From NCBI GenBank assembly GCA_012800215.1, contig JAAZJT010000132.1, forward strand, positions 1 through 20,648: a DNA stretch of 20,648 nucleotides. The letters are read 5' to 3'. A model generated the notes under the pieces. That model ran no database searches and was not told the origin of the DNA. It saw only the letters and a list, made by a program, of their open reading frames with translations. Positions within the stretch are counted from its first letter, which is position 1; the number at the start of each line of letters is the position of its first letter. This stretch comes from Bacillota bacterium. GTDB lineage: Bacteria > Bacillota > Dethiobacteria > Dethiobacterales > Dethiobacteraceae. The translations under genes and the position numbers were made by a program. Below, piece after piece: positions 7,132 through 13,963 of this stretch.

Positions 7132-7927
7132 GCCAACAATTTCACAAGAACATCTGGCATACCTTCATGGCAAGAAATTATATCGCAAACGTGTTGTTGC
7201 AGCACAGATTTTACTATTGATTGGGTTTATTGCCTTCTGGGAAGTGGCGGCAGCTTTGCGTTGGATAGATCCCTTTATTGCCAGTCAGCCAACGCGTATT
7301 GTCAAAACCCTAATATCACTTCATCGGGAAGGAACTCTTTATCACCATATTGGAGTTACAGTGCTGGAAACAGTGGCAGGATTCACTTTAGGAACAATTA
7401 TGGGAACAGTTATTGCCATAGCATTATGGTGGTCTGATTTTTTGGCAGAAGTATTAGATCCATATCTTGTTGTAATAAATAGCCTGCCTAAAGTAGCTTT
7501 AGGCCCGATATTAATAGTTTGGTTAGGCCAGGGAATGCGCGCTATTGTGACTATGGCTCTCTTTGTTTCATTGATTGTTACCATTATTGGTGTATATACA
7601 GGATTTTCACAGGTGGATGAAAATAAAATAAAACTATTAAAATCTTTTGGGGCCTCTAAGATGCAAATTCTGCAAAAAGTAATTTTGCCGGCTAGTGTGC
7701 CAACCATTATATCTGCTCTAAAAATCAATGTCGGATTATCTTGGGTAGGAGCAATAGTAGGAGAATTTTTAGTGTCCCGTGCCGGTCTAGGTTATTTGAT
7801 TGTCTATGGTGGCCAGGTATTTAGACTTGATTTAGTGATGGCAAGTGTAATTATCCTCTGCATTGCAGCGGCTTTGATGTACCAACTAGTGATTATCTTT
7901 GAAAAAATAGTATTAAAATGGCAATAA
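7121..7927 (+). CDS. ABC importer permease, SsuC/TauC type
   Basis: This integral membrane protein forms the translocation path of the importer. From ATG 7121 it has 268 residues and about six membrane segments, the first at roughly 18-40 (AAQILLLIGFIAFWEVAAAL). The cytoplasmic EAA-like loop that docks the ATPase is visible as SFGASKMQILQKVILPASVP. GGAAGGAG (7103-7110) supports ATG 7121 (10-nt spacing) or ATG 7115 (4-nt spacing). Starting at 7037 would add 28 residues that merely overlap the ATPase reading frame. It overlaps the ATPase stop by 11 nt, so translation is likely coupled. A terminator follows. Confidence 0.93.
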   Translation: MPNKPTISQEHLAYLHGKKLYRKRVVAAQILLLIGFIAFWEVAAALRWIDPFIASQPTRIVKTLISLHREGTLYHHIGVTVLETVAGFTLGTIMGTVIAIALWWSDFLAEVLDPYLVVINSLPKVALGPILIVWLGQGMRAIVTMALFVSLIVTIIGVYTGFSQVDENKIKLLKSFGASKMQILQKVILPASVPTIISALKINVGLSWVGAIVGEFLVSRAGLGYLIVYGGQVFRLDLVMASVIILCIAAALMYQLVIIFEKIVLKWQ

Positions 7928-7935
7928 CAATTGTG

Positions 7936-7971
7936 CAAGCCCGGGTCTAATTACCCGGGTTTGTCATTTTT
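7936..7971 (+). terminator. Intrinsic terminator after the ABC importer genes
   Basis: CAAGCCCGGGT (7936-7946) pairs with ACCCGGGTTTG (7953-7963) over 11 pairs including one G-U, around a 6-nt loop. A T-rich tail TCATTTTT follows. It separates the importer from the envelope genes. Confidence 0.82.
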
Positions 7972-8027
7972 ACTTAAAAATAAGCATAACTTTTAAAAGC
8001 AAAGCCTGTTTGAGATGAGGTGAGCAC

Positions 8028-8756
8028 TTGAATAGGGAAAGCCGTATTCGCAAGCGCAAGAAACGCTTTCTTTTAGTTTTTGTTATAAGCATAATAGTGT
8101 TAACCTTTTTTTTGCACAGACAGATTACAAAAGGGGTCTTTACTCCTTTAATTAAAGGCGTATATTATCATGTGGAAACTGAGGAAAAAGCTGTTGCTTT
8201 AACTTTTGAAGTTGTATGGGAACCAGGTAATACCAGTGAAATTTTAAATATTTTAGACCGCTACCGTATTAGCAGCACATTTTTTTTGACGGGTGCTTGG
8301 ATACGAAAACATCCAGATATTGCACGTGAAATAGTAATGCGTGGTCATGAAATCGGACAACATAGCTATGCACATAAAAATTTAACAGAGATGAATGATG
8401 AAGAATTAGCAGAAGATTTTAAAAAAATGTCAGAAACTTTACAGGAAGAGCTTAATTTGCAGACTAATTTATTTCGGCCTCCTTATGGTGAATTGGACCA
8501 AAGGGTGTTTACATATGCACAGGAACGAGGCTACGCTACCGTAGTCTGGAGCATAAACCCTCATGATTGGCAGAATCCAGGCAAAGACGAAATAATCAGC
8601 CGTATTATGCAGCAGCTGCATAATGGTGCCATTATTCTTTTACATACAAATTCTGCAGAAACAGTAGAAGCACTGCCAATAATTTTACAGAAATTGCACC
8701 TTCAGGGATATAAAGTTTTAACTTTTTCTGAACTTGTACAGTGTAGTAAGAAATAG
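8028..8756 (+). CDS. Membrane-anchored polysaccharide deacetylase-like protein (NodB fold)
   Basis: The protein has 242 residues: a basic start, one membrane segment (about 14-29) and an extracytoplasmic NodB-type domain (about 54-235). Family enzymes remove acetyl groups from peptidoglycan or other amino sugars using a metal. The metal histidines H112 and H116 (HSYAH), the RPPYG motif and the final LLH motif are present. The first motif, normally TFDD, reads TFEVVW with E61 in place of the catalytic aspartate, and the fourth motif reads NPHDW where D is usual. Activity is therefore uncertain. TTG 8028 is supported by GAGGTGA a few bases upstream. In B. subtilis a sporulation deacetylase (ylxY) sits after pnp, so a sporulation or envelope role is likely. 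A second deacetylase follows 10 nt downstream. Confidence 0.88.
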   Translation: MNRESRIRKRKKRFLLVFVISIIVLTFFLHRQITKGVFTPLIKGVYYHVETEEKAVALTFEVVWEPGNTSEILNILDRYRISSTFFLTGAWIRKHPDIAREIVMRGHEIGQHSYAHKNLTEMNDEELAEDFKKMSETLQEELNLQTNLFRPPYGELDQRVFTYAQERGYATVVWSINPHDWQNPGKDEIISRIMQQLHNGAIILLHTNSAETVEALPIILQKLHLQGYKVLTFSELVQCSKK

Positions 8757-8766
8757 GGGTGAGTAC

Positions 8767-9774
8767 ATGCGATATCGTTGCTCTTTTAGTTTGAAAAGTA
8801 ACAGATTGTTAATATTGCTGTTAATCATTATTGTACTGTCTATGGTAAAAAAACAGCTTATTCCTTACTGGAAACACAGCCAAAACTGTGTCAGTGAAGG
8901 TGTCATCTTTGCGGAAAGGGATGTAGGCGGTTTGTCGCCCGAAGAAGTGCGCACAGTAATTGAGCAGGTTGCAAATGTCTTGGAAATACCTCCTGTTAAT
9001 GCCGTGCTGGATGCGGCTAATAATGGTGTAATCCCAGGCCTTAATGGCTTAGCCGTTGATATAGAAAAAACTCTGGCACTAATAATGGAGGCTCAAAAGG
9101 GTGAAACAGTGTCACCGGTTTTTACGCAGCTTGAGCCGGAAGTTAATCTTGCCGCTTTTCCTGAACACCCCATTTATCAGGGTAACCCACTGAAAGATCA
9201 GGTTGTTTTTTTAATCAATGTTGCCTGGGGCAATGAGCATTTGCAGGATTTACTAACAGTTTTAAAAGAAAACCAGGTACAGGCAACTTTTTTCCTGGTG
9301 GGGCGCTGGGTTAAGGGGAATGAGAAAGAAGCACGCATAATTGCGGAAAGTGGGTTTGAAATTGCCAGCCATGGTTATTCTGACGCTTTAAGTATGCAGG
9401 AAGCCAGTTTGGAAACAGCCAGGGAAGACATTCGACGAGCCGCAGACACAATAGAGGAAATCTGTGGGATACGGCCCATTTATTTTAGCCCGCATCGTGG
9501 TGAAATATCAGCAGCTGTCTTAAAGGCAGCTGCTTTGGAAAATAATCGCACCATTATGTGGACTGTGGATACAGTGGACTGGATGTTACCAGGTGTAGAT
9601 GTAATGGTGAATAAAATTTTAACGCAAGCAGTGGGAGGCAGCCTTATACTGATGCATCCCACTGAACAGACAGCTGAATTTTTGCGCCAGGTAATTCCGA
9701 GGCTAAAAGCAAAAGGTTTAGAACCTGTATCCTTAAGTACTCTGCTCTGTCCTGTACGGAACCCGAAGGAGTGA
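8767..9774 (+). CDS. YlxY-type degenerate polysaccharide deacetylase with VanW-like N-terminal module
   Basis: The protein has 335 residues: a membrane anchor (about 14-27), an N-terminal module (about 42-131) and a NodB-type domain (about 145-330). The segment FLINVAWGNE replaces the catalytic TFDD motif, as in the YlxY sporulation family, with N151 where aspartate is needed. The metal motif reads HGYSD (H202, D206) instead of HxxxH, and the RPPYG motif is replaced by SPHRG, while DTVDW and LMHPT remain. It is probably not a classical deacetylase. The N-terminal module closely matches that of the next gene (GLAVDIEKTL...MEAQKGE...LEPEV against GLQVDVDATV...MEAEKGQ...LEPEV). ATG 8767 has AGGGGTGAG just upstream; the frame is open 11 codons earlier, but that part overlaps the previous gene. 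Confidence 0.88.
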   Translation: MRYRCSFSLKSNRLLILLLIIIVLSMVKKQLIPYWKHSQNCVSEGVIFAERDVGGLSPEEVRTVIEQVANVLEIPPVNAVLDAANNGVIPGLNGLAVDIEKTLALIMEAQKGETVSPVFTQLEPEVNLAAFPEHPIYQGNPLKDQVVFLINVAWGNEHLQDLLTVLKENQVQATFFLVGRWVKGNEKEARIIAESGFEIASHGYSDALSMQEASLETAREDIRRAADTIEEICGIRPIYFSPHRGEISAAVLKAAALENNRTIMWTVDTVDWMLPGVDVMVNKILTQAVGGSLILMHPTEQTAEFLRQVIPRLKAKGLEPVSLSTLLCPVRNPKE

Positions 9775-9780
9775 GACCCC

Positions 9781-10608
9781 TTGAAAAGAACTACCTTTAC
9801 TGCTTTAAAGATAACATCAGTTTTGCTCTTTCTTGCTGCTCTGATATTTATTAGTTATTCCTTAAATTTAGGTACAAAATTTTATCGCCATTTTTACGGT
9901 GTCAAAACGGGAGTAACTATAAATAATTTGCCTATGGAGAAGTTATTGGCTAAAGAAGTGAGAAAAAAAGTAGAAAAGATGGCTTCAGCCATAGACAGGG
10001 CACCGCGCAACGCCCGCTATGAACAAAGCACTGATACAATTATTCCTGAAGAAATTGGTTTGCAGGTAGATGTGGATGCTACAGTACGGGCAGTAATGGA
10101 AGCCGAGAAAGGTCAAAAAGTAGAACTTATAGTTCTACGTCTGGAGCCGGAAGTAACTACAGATATTTTTCGTTCCATTGACAAAAAGATTGCCTCTTTC
10201 AGCACCAGTGGCGGCGGTGGCGGCGGCCGAACTGATAACTTGTATATCGCTGCAAAATATATGAATGGCACAATTTTAGCGCCGGGGGATGTTTTTTCTT
10301 TTAACAATGTAACCGGTCCCCGCACTTTTGAACGTGGTTACAGTATGGCACCCGTAGTAGGAGGAATGGGGATAGGGGGTGGTGTCTGTCAGGTGGCCAC
10401 TACCATATATAATGCAGCGTTACAGGCAAAACTTGAGATAGTAGAGCGCCACCCACACAGCATCCGTGTAGGATATGTACCACCCGGCAGAGATGCCACA
10501 ATAACAAACTATATTGATTTTAAATTCCGTAATTCAACAGATAAATTTATTCAAATTCGTTCCGGCGCCGGTGGAGGGTATGTCTGGGTGCAATTGTGGA
10601 GTCAGTAG
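9781..10608 (+). CDS. VanW family protein, membrane anchored
   Basis: The protein has 275 residues: one membrane segment (about 9-26), a peptidoglycan-binding-like N-terminal module (about 40-132) and a VanW domain (about 140-272). The VanW hallmarks are clear: NGTILAPGDVFSFNNVTGPR, then GGGVCQVATTIYNAAL with C203, ERHPHSIRVGYVPPGRDATI and FKFRNSTDKF. VanW proteins occur in vancomycin-resistance clusters and widely in spore formers; their biochemical role is not established. The loop before the domain holds six consecutive glycines (144-149). The start is TTG 9781 with AAGGAG (9766-9771) 9 nt upstream, and only 6 nt separate it from the previous stop, so it is co-transcribed with the deacetylases. 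Confidence 0.92.
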   Translation: MKRTTFTALKITSVLLFLAALIFISYSLNLGTKFYRHFYGVKTGVTINNLPMEKLLAKEVRKKVEKMASAIDRAPRNARYEQSTDTIIPEEIGLQVDVDATVRAVMEAEKGQKVELIVLRLEPEVTTDIFRSIDKKIASFSTSGGGGGGRTDNLYIAAKYMNGTILAPGDVFSFNNVTGPRTFERGYSMAPVVGGMGIGGGVCQVATTIYNAALQAKLEIVERHPHSIRVGYVPPGRDATITNYIDFKFRNSTDKFIQIRSGAGGGYVWVQLWSQ

Positions 10609-10670
10609 TATTGACAAAAGCCAGAAATAAAAGTAAGCTGGGGACGACTACGCAAAAAGGAGTTTAGATT

Positions 10671-11114
10671 ATGTGTACAGTATATGTGCGTAAACTTCCC
10701 CATGCAGCTGATCTGCCGCTGCCTGAGTATATGACACAAGGAGCTGCAGGAATGGATTTAATGGCTGCCATTGAAGAACCACAGGTTATCCTGCCGGGCG
10801 CAAGGGCTCTTATCCCGACAGGTTTGCAGCTTGCCCTGCCACAAGGCTTTGAAGGGCAAGTGCGTCCCCGCAGCGGTTTAGCTTTAAAACATGGCATTAC
10901 TGTCCTTAACAGCCCTGGTACAATTGATGCAGATTATCGGGGCGAAATAAAAGTTATTCTGATTAATCTAGGTCAGAAATCTTATGTAATAAACCGGGGA
11001 GATCGTATTGCCCAGTTGGTACTGGCCGCAACGGTGAAAGCAAAATTATTTCAGTGTGAAGAATTACCTGCAAGCAGCAGGGGTAGCGAAGGATTTGGCC
11101 ATACGGGGCGCTAA
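10671..11114 (+). CDS. dut: dUTP diphosphatase
   Basis: This enzyme hydrolyses dUTP to dUMP and pyrophosphate, keeping uracil out of DNA and supplying dUMP for thymidylate. All five trimeric dUTPase motifs are visible in 147 residues: AAGMDL (25-30), PRSGLALKHGI, GTIDADYRGE (83-92, with the catalytic D86/D88 and Y89), RGDRIAQLV, and the C-terminal RGSEGFGHTG that closes over the active site. ATG 10671 has AAGGAG upstream. A perfect TTGACA lies at 10611-10616 but has no convincing -10 partner, so read-through from the VanW gene is as likely as a separate promoter. Confidence 0.97.
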   Translation: MCTVYVRKLPHAADLPLPEYMTQGAAGMDLMAAIEEPQVILPGARALIPTGLQLALPQGFEGQVRPRSGLALKHGITVLNSPGTIDADYRGEIKVILINLGQKSYVINRGDRIAQLVLAATVKAKLFQCEELPASSRGSEGFGHTGR

Positions 11115-11141
11115 ACATTTAGTATAGGGGGGAGGAAGTTT

Positions 11142-11453
11142 TTGACACCGCTTTTGCTTTTATTAATTTTATTAATTTTTTCACTCTACCTGCGCATGAC
11201 AGATAAAAAGCGCAATGTAGTTTATTCGGTGCCGGAACATGCTAAATCCTCTCCTTTTTCTGAAGCATTACAGGAACTTATCGGTCAGGCCGGAGGAATC
11301 TATTTATCATTAGTGCTCTTAGTTTCTTTTTTGCAAATTAATATTGCTGAGAAATGGAACATTATTGGCTTGGAAATAGAGCCTCTTGCTTTTCTTTCCC
11401 TTCTTCTTGCTGCTGTGCAGCCGCTCTTGTTAATTATTTATCGAAGCATATAA
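11142..11453 (+). CDS. Small membrane protein of unknown function, three predicted segments
   Basis: I do not recognise a family. The 103 residues contain three hydrophobic stretches (about 2-17, 53-70 and 80-99), with a charged, probably cytoplasmic part between the first two (RMTDKKRNVVYSVPEHAKSSPF). The start is TTG 11142, preceded by a strong GGGGGGAGGAAG. Its stop overlaps the ribosome binding site of the ymxH-like gene, so the two are probably translated from one mRNA. The position between dut and a sporulation gene makes an envelope or sporulation role possible, but this is guesswork from context. Confidence 0.8.
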   Translation: MTPLLLLLILLIFSLYLRMTDKKRNVVYSVPEHAKSSPFSEALQELIGQAGGIYLSLVLLVSFLQINIAEKWNIIGLEIEPLAFLSLLLAAVQPLLLIIYRSI

Positions 11454-11468
11454 GGAGTTGATTAGTAA

Positions 11469-11738
11469 GTGGAACTTTCGCAATTCTCAAGAAAAGAAAT
11501 AATTAATCTGCATGATGGCTCTAGACTTGGTTTTGTGGGAGATTCAGACCTGGTGATTGATGATCAGTCGGGATACATACAATCAATTATTATTTATCCC
11601 AAAGGAATGGGAGGGAAAACTGCAGCTAGCCGGGAATTGGTAATTCCCTGGGATGCTGTGAAAAAAATTGGTGAAGAAATTTTAGTTGTCGATATTGCTC
11701 CCGAACAAGGTTTGCGCAAATATTTGCGTTATGAATAA
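11469..11738 (+). CDS. ymxH: YlmC/YmxH family sporulation protein (PRC-barrel)
   Basis: This is a small protein of the YlmC/YmxH family, conserved in spore formers; its molecular role is not known. The 89 residues show the PRC-barrel-like pattern: KEIINLHDGSRLGFVGDSDL, then YIQSIIIYPKG and ELVIPWDAVKKIGEEILVVD. In B. subtilis ymxH sits directly ahead of dpaA (spoVFA); here one stress-type gene lies in between. The start is GTG 11469, with AAGGAG (11452-11457) 11 nt upstream. Confidence 0.9.
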   Translation: MELSQFSRKEIINLHDGSRLGFVGDSDLVIDDQSGYIQSIIIYPKGMGGKTAASRELVIPWDAVKKIGEEILVVDIAPEQGLRKYLRYE

Positions 11739-11797
11739 TGCATCCTTTTCCGTCGATACTAGAAAGGAAGAGTAAGACCGAAAAGGAGGTTTTTCAC

Positions 11798-12283
11798 TTG
11801 CAAACCGTTGTAGGTTTATTTCGTTCCAGAGAACAGGCAGAAGAAGCTATACGTGAATTAAGAGCGCGTGATTTTGAAGACATGGATATTTCACTTGTAG
11901 CGCGTGATGAAGAAAATAGAAATGCAGGCCAAAACCTTAGTTTTGATGAACAAAATTTAGCAGATGGTACAGCTACTGGTGGTGCCATTGGTGGGCTTGC
12001 TGGTTTACTAGCCGGTGCCGGAGCTTTGCTTATTCCGGGGATTGGCCCGATTATTGCAGCCGGTCCACTTGCAGGCGCTCTAACAGGTGCTGTAACAGGT
12101 GGTATTGCCGGCGGCTTAATTGATTACGGTATCCCGGAAGAAGAGGGTGAACGCTACGAACAGGAAATTCAGCGTGGTAGTATTATGGTGGCAGTGGAAG
12201 CAGAAGAAGATCTGGAAGATGAGGTAGTGTCAGTCTTTCATGAAAATGGTGCCTTTGATGTAAAAAAATGGGGGCAGGATTAG
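11798..12283 (+). CDS. YflT-like general stress protein with glycine-rich hydrophobic core
   Basis: From TTG 11798 the protein has 161 residues. It starts with a small alpha/beta domain (TVVGLFRSREQAEEAIRELR), as in YflT/GS17M stress proteins, then a glycine- and alanine-rich hydrophobic middle (about 58-108) that could insert in a membrane or form glycine-zipper helices, then a second alpha/beta part (GSIMVAVEAEE...VFHENGAFDV). Duplicated ferredoxin-like halves around a glycine-rich span are typical of this group. AAAGGAGGT (11782-11790) lies 7 nt before the TTG. An ATG at 11738 overlapping the ymxH stop (TAATG) would add 20 residues and bypass that site, so I prefer the TTG. A strong terminator follows. 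The function is not established. Confidence 0.85.
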   Translation: MQTVVGLFRSREQAEEAIRELRARDFEDMDISLVARDEENRNAGQNLSFDEQNLADGTATGGAIGGLAGLLAGAGALLIPGIGPIIAAGPLAGALTGAVTGGIAGGLIDYGIPEEEGERYEQEIQRGSIMVAVEAEEDLEDEVVSVFHENGAFDVKKWGQD

Positions 12284-12301
12284 CCCAGTAAATTTAACCT
12301 T

Positions 12302-12344
12302 AGTGATGTCAGCTTTATTAAGAAGCTGGCATCACTTTTTTTTT
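12302..12344 (+). terminator. Strong intrinsic terminator after the stress-type gene
   Basis: AGTGATG (12302-12308) pairs with CATCACT (12330-12336) and CAGCTT (12310-12315) with AAGCTG (12323-12328), joined by one T-G pair. This gives about 14 stem pairs, a 7-nt loop and nine T residues (12336-12344). It isolates the dpaA unit from upstream transcription. Confidence 0.93.
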
Positions 12345-12390
12345 GCCTTACCAGGAGTAACGCCAAGCTTTTTATACTTCATGCTGTTGT

Positions 12391-12420
12391 CACCCTTTAC
12401 CGTCTACCTTTCATATATTA
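12391..12420 (+). promoter_or_regulatory. Sigma-K-like promoter of dpaA-dpaB
   Basis: CACC (12391-12394) lies 17 nt before CATATATTA (12412-12420), which fits the sigma-K -10 pattern CATAnnnTA exactly. In B. subtilis the dipicolinate synthase operon is transcribed by sigma-K RNA polymerase in the mother cell. The site lies about 30 nt ahead of the dpaA start and directly after a strong terminator, where a promoter is needed. Confidence 0.65.
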
Positions 12421-12450
12421 AATTAACGAATTTACGGTGAGGGGAAATTT

Positions 12451-13320
12451 ATGCTTAATTTGGTTTTAAAAAATTTACATATAGCTGTACTGGGTGGTGA
12501 TATGCGGGAAATTATTGTGGCAAAAGAGTTAGCTGCCATGGGTGCCGTTGTCTGGTTATCAGGCTTTAATTTATTTCAGGGGGAAGTTTCCCCGCAAATT
12601 TATAGGGGATTACCTAAGAGGGCAGACATAATCATTCTGCCGTTACCGGGAATTCTTGCCGATTATAGCATCTATGCGCCCTATAGTGCAGATAAATTGG
12701 ACTTATTCTCCATAGAGCATTTGTTGCAGCCAGGAGTTAGGCTGTTTTGCGGCAAAATGCCTGAACTCACTCTGCAGTACCTACAGGAATTGGGTGTAAA
12801 GGTGTTGTTGACTGCTAATTTGGAGGAAGTGGCCCTGCATAATGCAATCCCCACTGCTGAAGGTGCAGTAGAAATTGCCATGCGCGAATCTCAAATCACA
12901 ATTTTTGGCAGCAATATTTTAATTACTGGTTTTGGACGTTGTGCCAAATATCTAGCGCGGATTTTAGCTGCACTGGGTGCAAAAATTACCATTGCTGCCC
13001 GTAAGCGTACAGCTTTGATTGAAGCCTCAACCTTTAATTATAGTTCAATAAATCTCAAGGACATTCAAGTATATGCCAAAGATTTTAATTTTGTTTTTAA
13101 TACAGTGCCAAGTTTAGTGCTAACGGAGCCATTTTTAGTTCAGTTAAACAAAGATGCAATAATTTTTGATCTTGCCACCGCTCCAGGAGGAACAGATTTT
13201 GACATTGCAGAGCAATTAGGGATCAAAGCCCTATTACTGCCTGGTTTGCCGGGCAAAGTAGCTCCGGTTACTGCCGGTAAAATGTTGGTTGAAATTTATC
13301 TCAATTATCTTAAATTTTAG
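12451..13320 (+). CDS. dpaA: Dipicolinate synthase subunit A
   Basis: With DpaB this protein oxidises dihydrodipicolinate (or its hydrated form, the DapA product) to dipicolinic acid, the calcium chelator of the spore core; it acts in the mother cell. The 289 residues follow the spore-former DpaA pattern: an N-terminal Rossmann-like part beginning HIAVLGGDMREIIVAKEL, the segment LHNAIPTAEGAVEIAM, and a nucleotide-binding fold with GFGRC (160-164) in ILITGFGRCAKYLARIL, then LDLATAPGG-like and LPGLPGKVAPVTAG segments at the end. ATG 12451 is preceded by GGTGAGGGG. dpaB follows after 16 nt. The sigma-K-like promoter upstream fits late mother-cell expression. Confidence 0.95.
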   Translation: MLNLVLKNLHIAVLGGDMREIIVAKELAAMGAVVWLSGFNLFQGEVSPQIYRGLPKRADIIILPLPGILADYSIYAPYSADKLDLFSIEHLLQPGVRLFCGKMPELTLQYLQELGVKVLLTANLEEVALHNAIPTAEGAVEIAMRESQITIFGSNILITGFGRCAKYLARILAALGAKITIAARKRTALIEASTFNYSSINLKDIQVYAKDFNFVFNTVPSLVLTEPFLVQLNKDAIIFDLATAPGGTDFDIAEQLGIKALLLPGLPGKVAPVTAGKMLVEIYLNYLKF

Positions 13321-13336
13321 GGAGAAGGGAGGTTAG

Positions 13337-13951
13337 ATGATGAGGCTTAAAGATAAAAAAATTGGTTTTGCTGTAACCGGTTCTCATTGCACACTTGATG
13401 CCATTTTTCCGGAGATTGACAAACTAATAGCAGAAGGAGCAGAAATATATCCAGTAATTTCTCCTTCCATTGATTTAACAAATACCCGCTATGGTGATGC
13501 AATTGAATGGAAAACAAAGCTTGTGAAAAGCACAGGCAGGAAATTAATTAATAGTATCACCGGAGCAGAACCGTTGGGGCCAAGTAATCTGTTGGATGCT
13601 TATGTGATTGCACCCTGTACAGGTAACACAATGGCAAAATTGTCGTGCGGTATTACTGATACTCCTGTACTAATGGGAGCAAAAGCCCATTTGCGCAACC
13701 AAAAACCATTAATTATTGCAGTATCAACCAATGATGGGTTAGGGTTTAATGCTAAAAATATCGGCATTTTACTCAGCACAAAAAATATCTATTTTGTACC
13801 ATTTGGTCAAGATAATCCTTTCTCCAAACCTAATTCGCTCGTTGCCAAAATGGAGTTATTAACTCAAACTGTTATTGCAGCTTTGGAAAATCGTCAGTTA
13901 CAGCCTGTATTAATTAATTTGGCTAAGGAAGAATTTGAATTTAGACGTTAG
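13337..13951 (+). CDS. dpaB: Dipicolinate synthase subunit B (flavoprotein family)
   Basis: This is the second subunit of dipicolinate synthase. The 204 residues show the flavoprotein/UbiX-like fold: KKIGFAVTGSHCTLDAIF at the start, IYPVISPSID, YVIAPCTGNTMAKLSCGITD (about 94-113) and KPLIIAVSTNDGLG. ATG 13337 (or the next codon, also ATG) is preceded by GGGAGG. Its place 16 nt after dpaA is the conserved arrangement. Aspartokinase dapG begins 12 nt after its stop, whereas B. subtilis has asd between them. Confidence 0.95.
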   Translation: MMRLKDKKIGFAVTGSHCTLDAIFPEIDKLIAEGAEIYPVISPSIDLTNTRYGDAIEWKTKLVKSTGRKLINSITGAEPLGPSNLLDAYVIAPCTGNTMAKLSCGITDTPVLMGAKAHLRNQKPLIIAVSTNDGLGFNAKNIGILLSTKNIYFVPFGQDNPFSKPNSLVAKMELLTQTVIAALENRQLQPVLINLAKEEFEFRR

Positions 13952-13963
13952 AAGGTGGATTTA

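Noticed and set aside
10113..10325. Minus-strand frame with a proline run opposite the VanW gene
   Set aside because: The proline run is just the complement of the six-glycine codons in the VanW protein, and the frame has no independent support.
10611..10616. Perfect TTGACA box before dut
   Set aside because: No acceptable -10 hexamer lies 16-18 nt downstream (TAAGCT at best), so I do not call a promoter.
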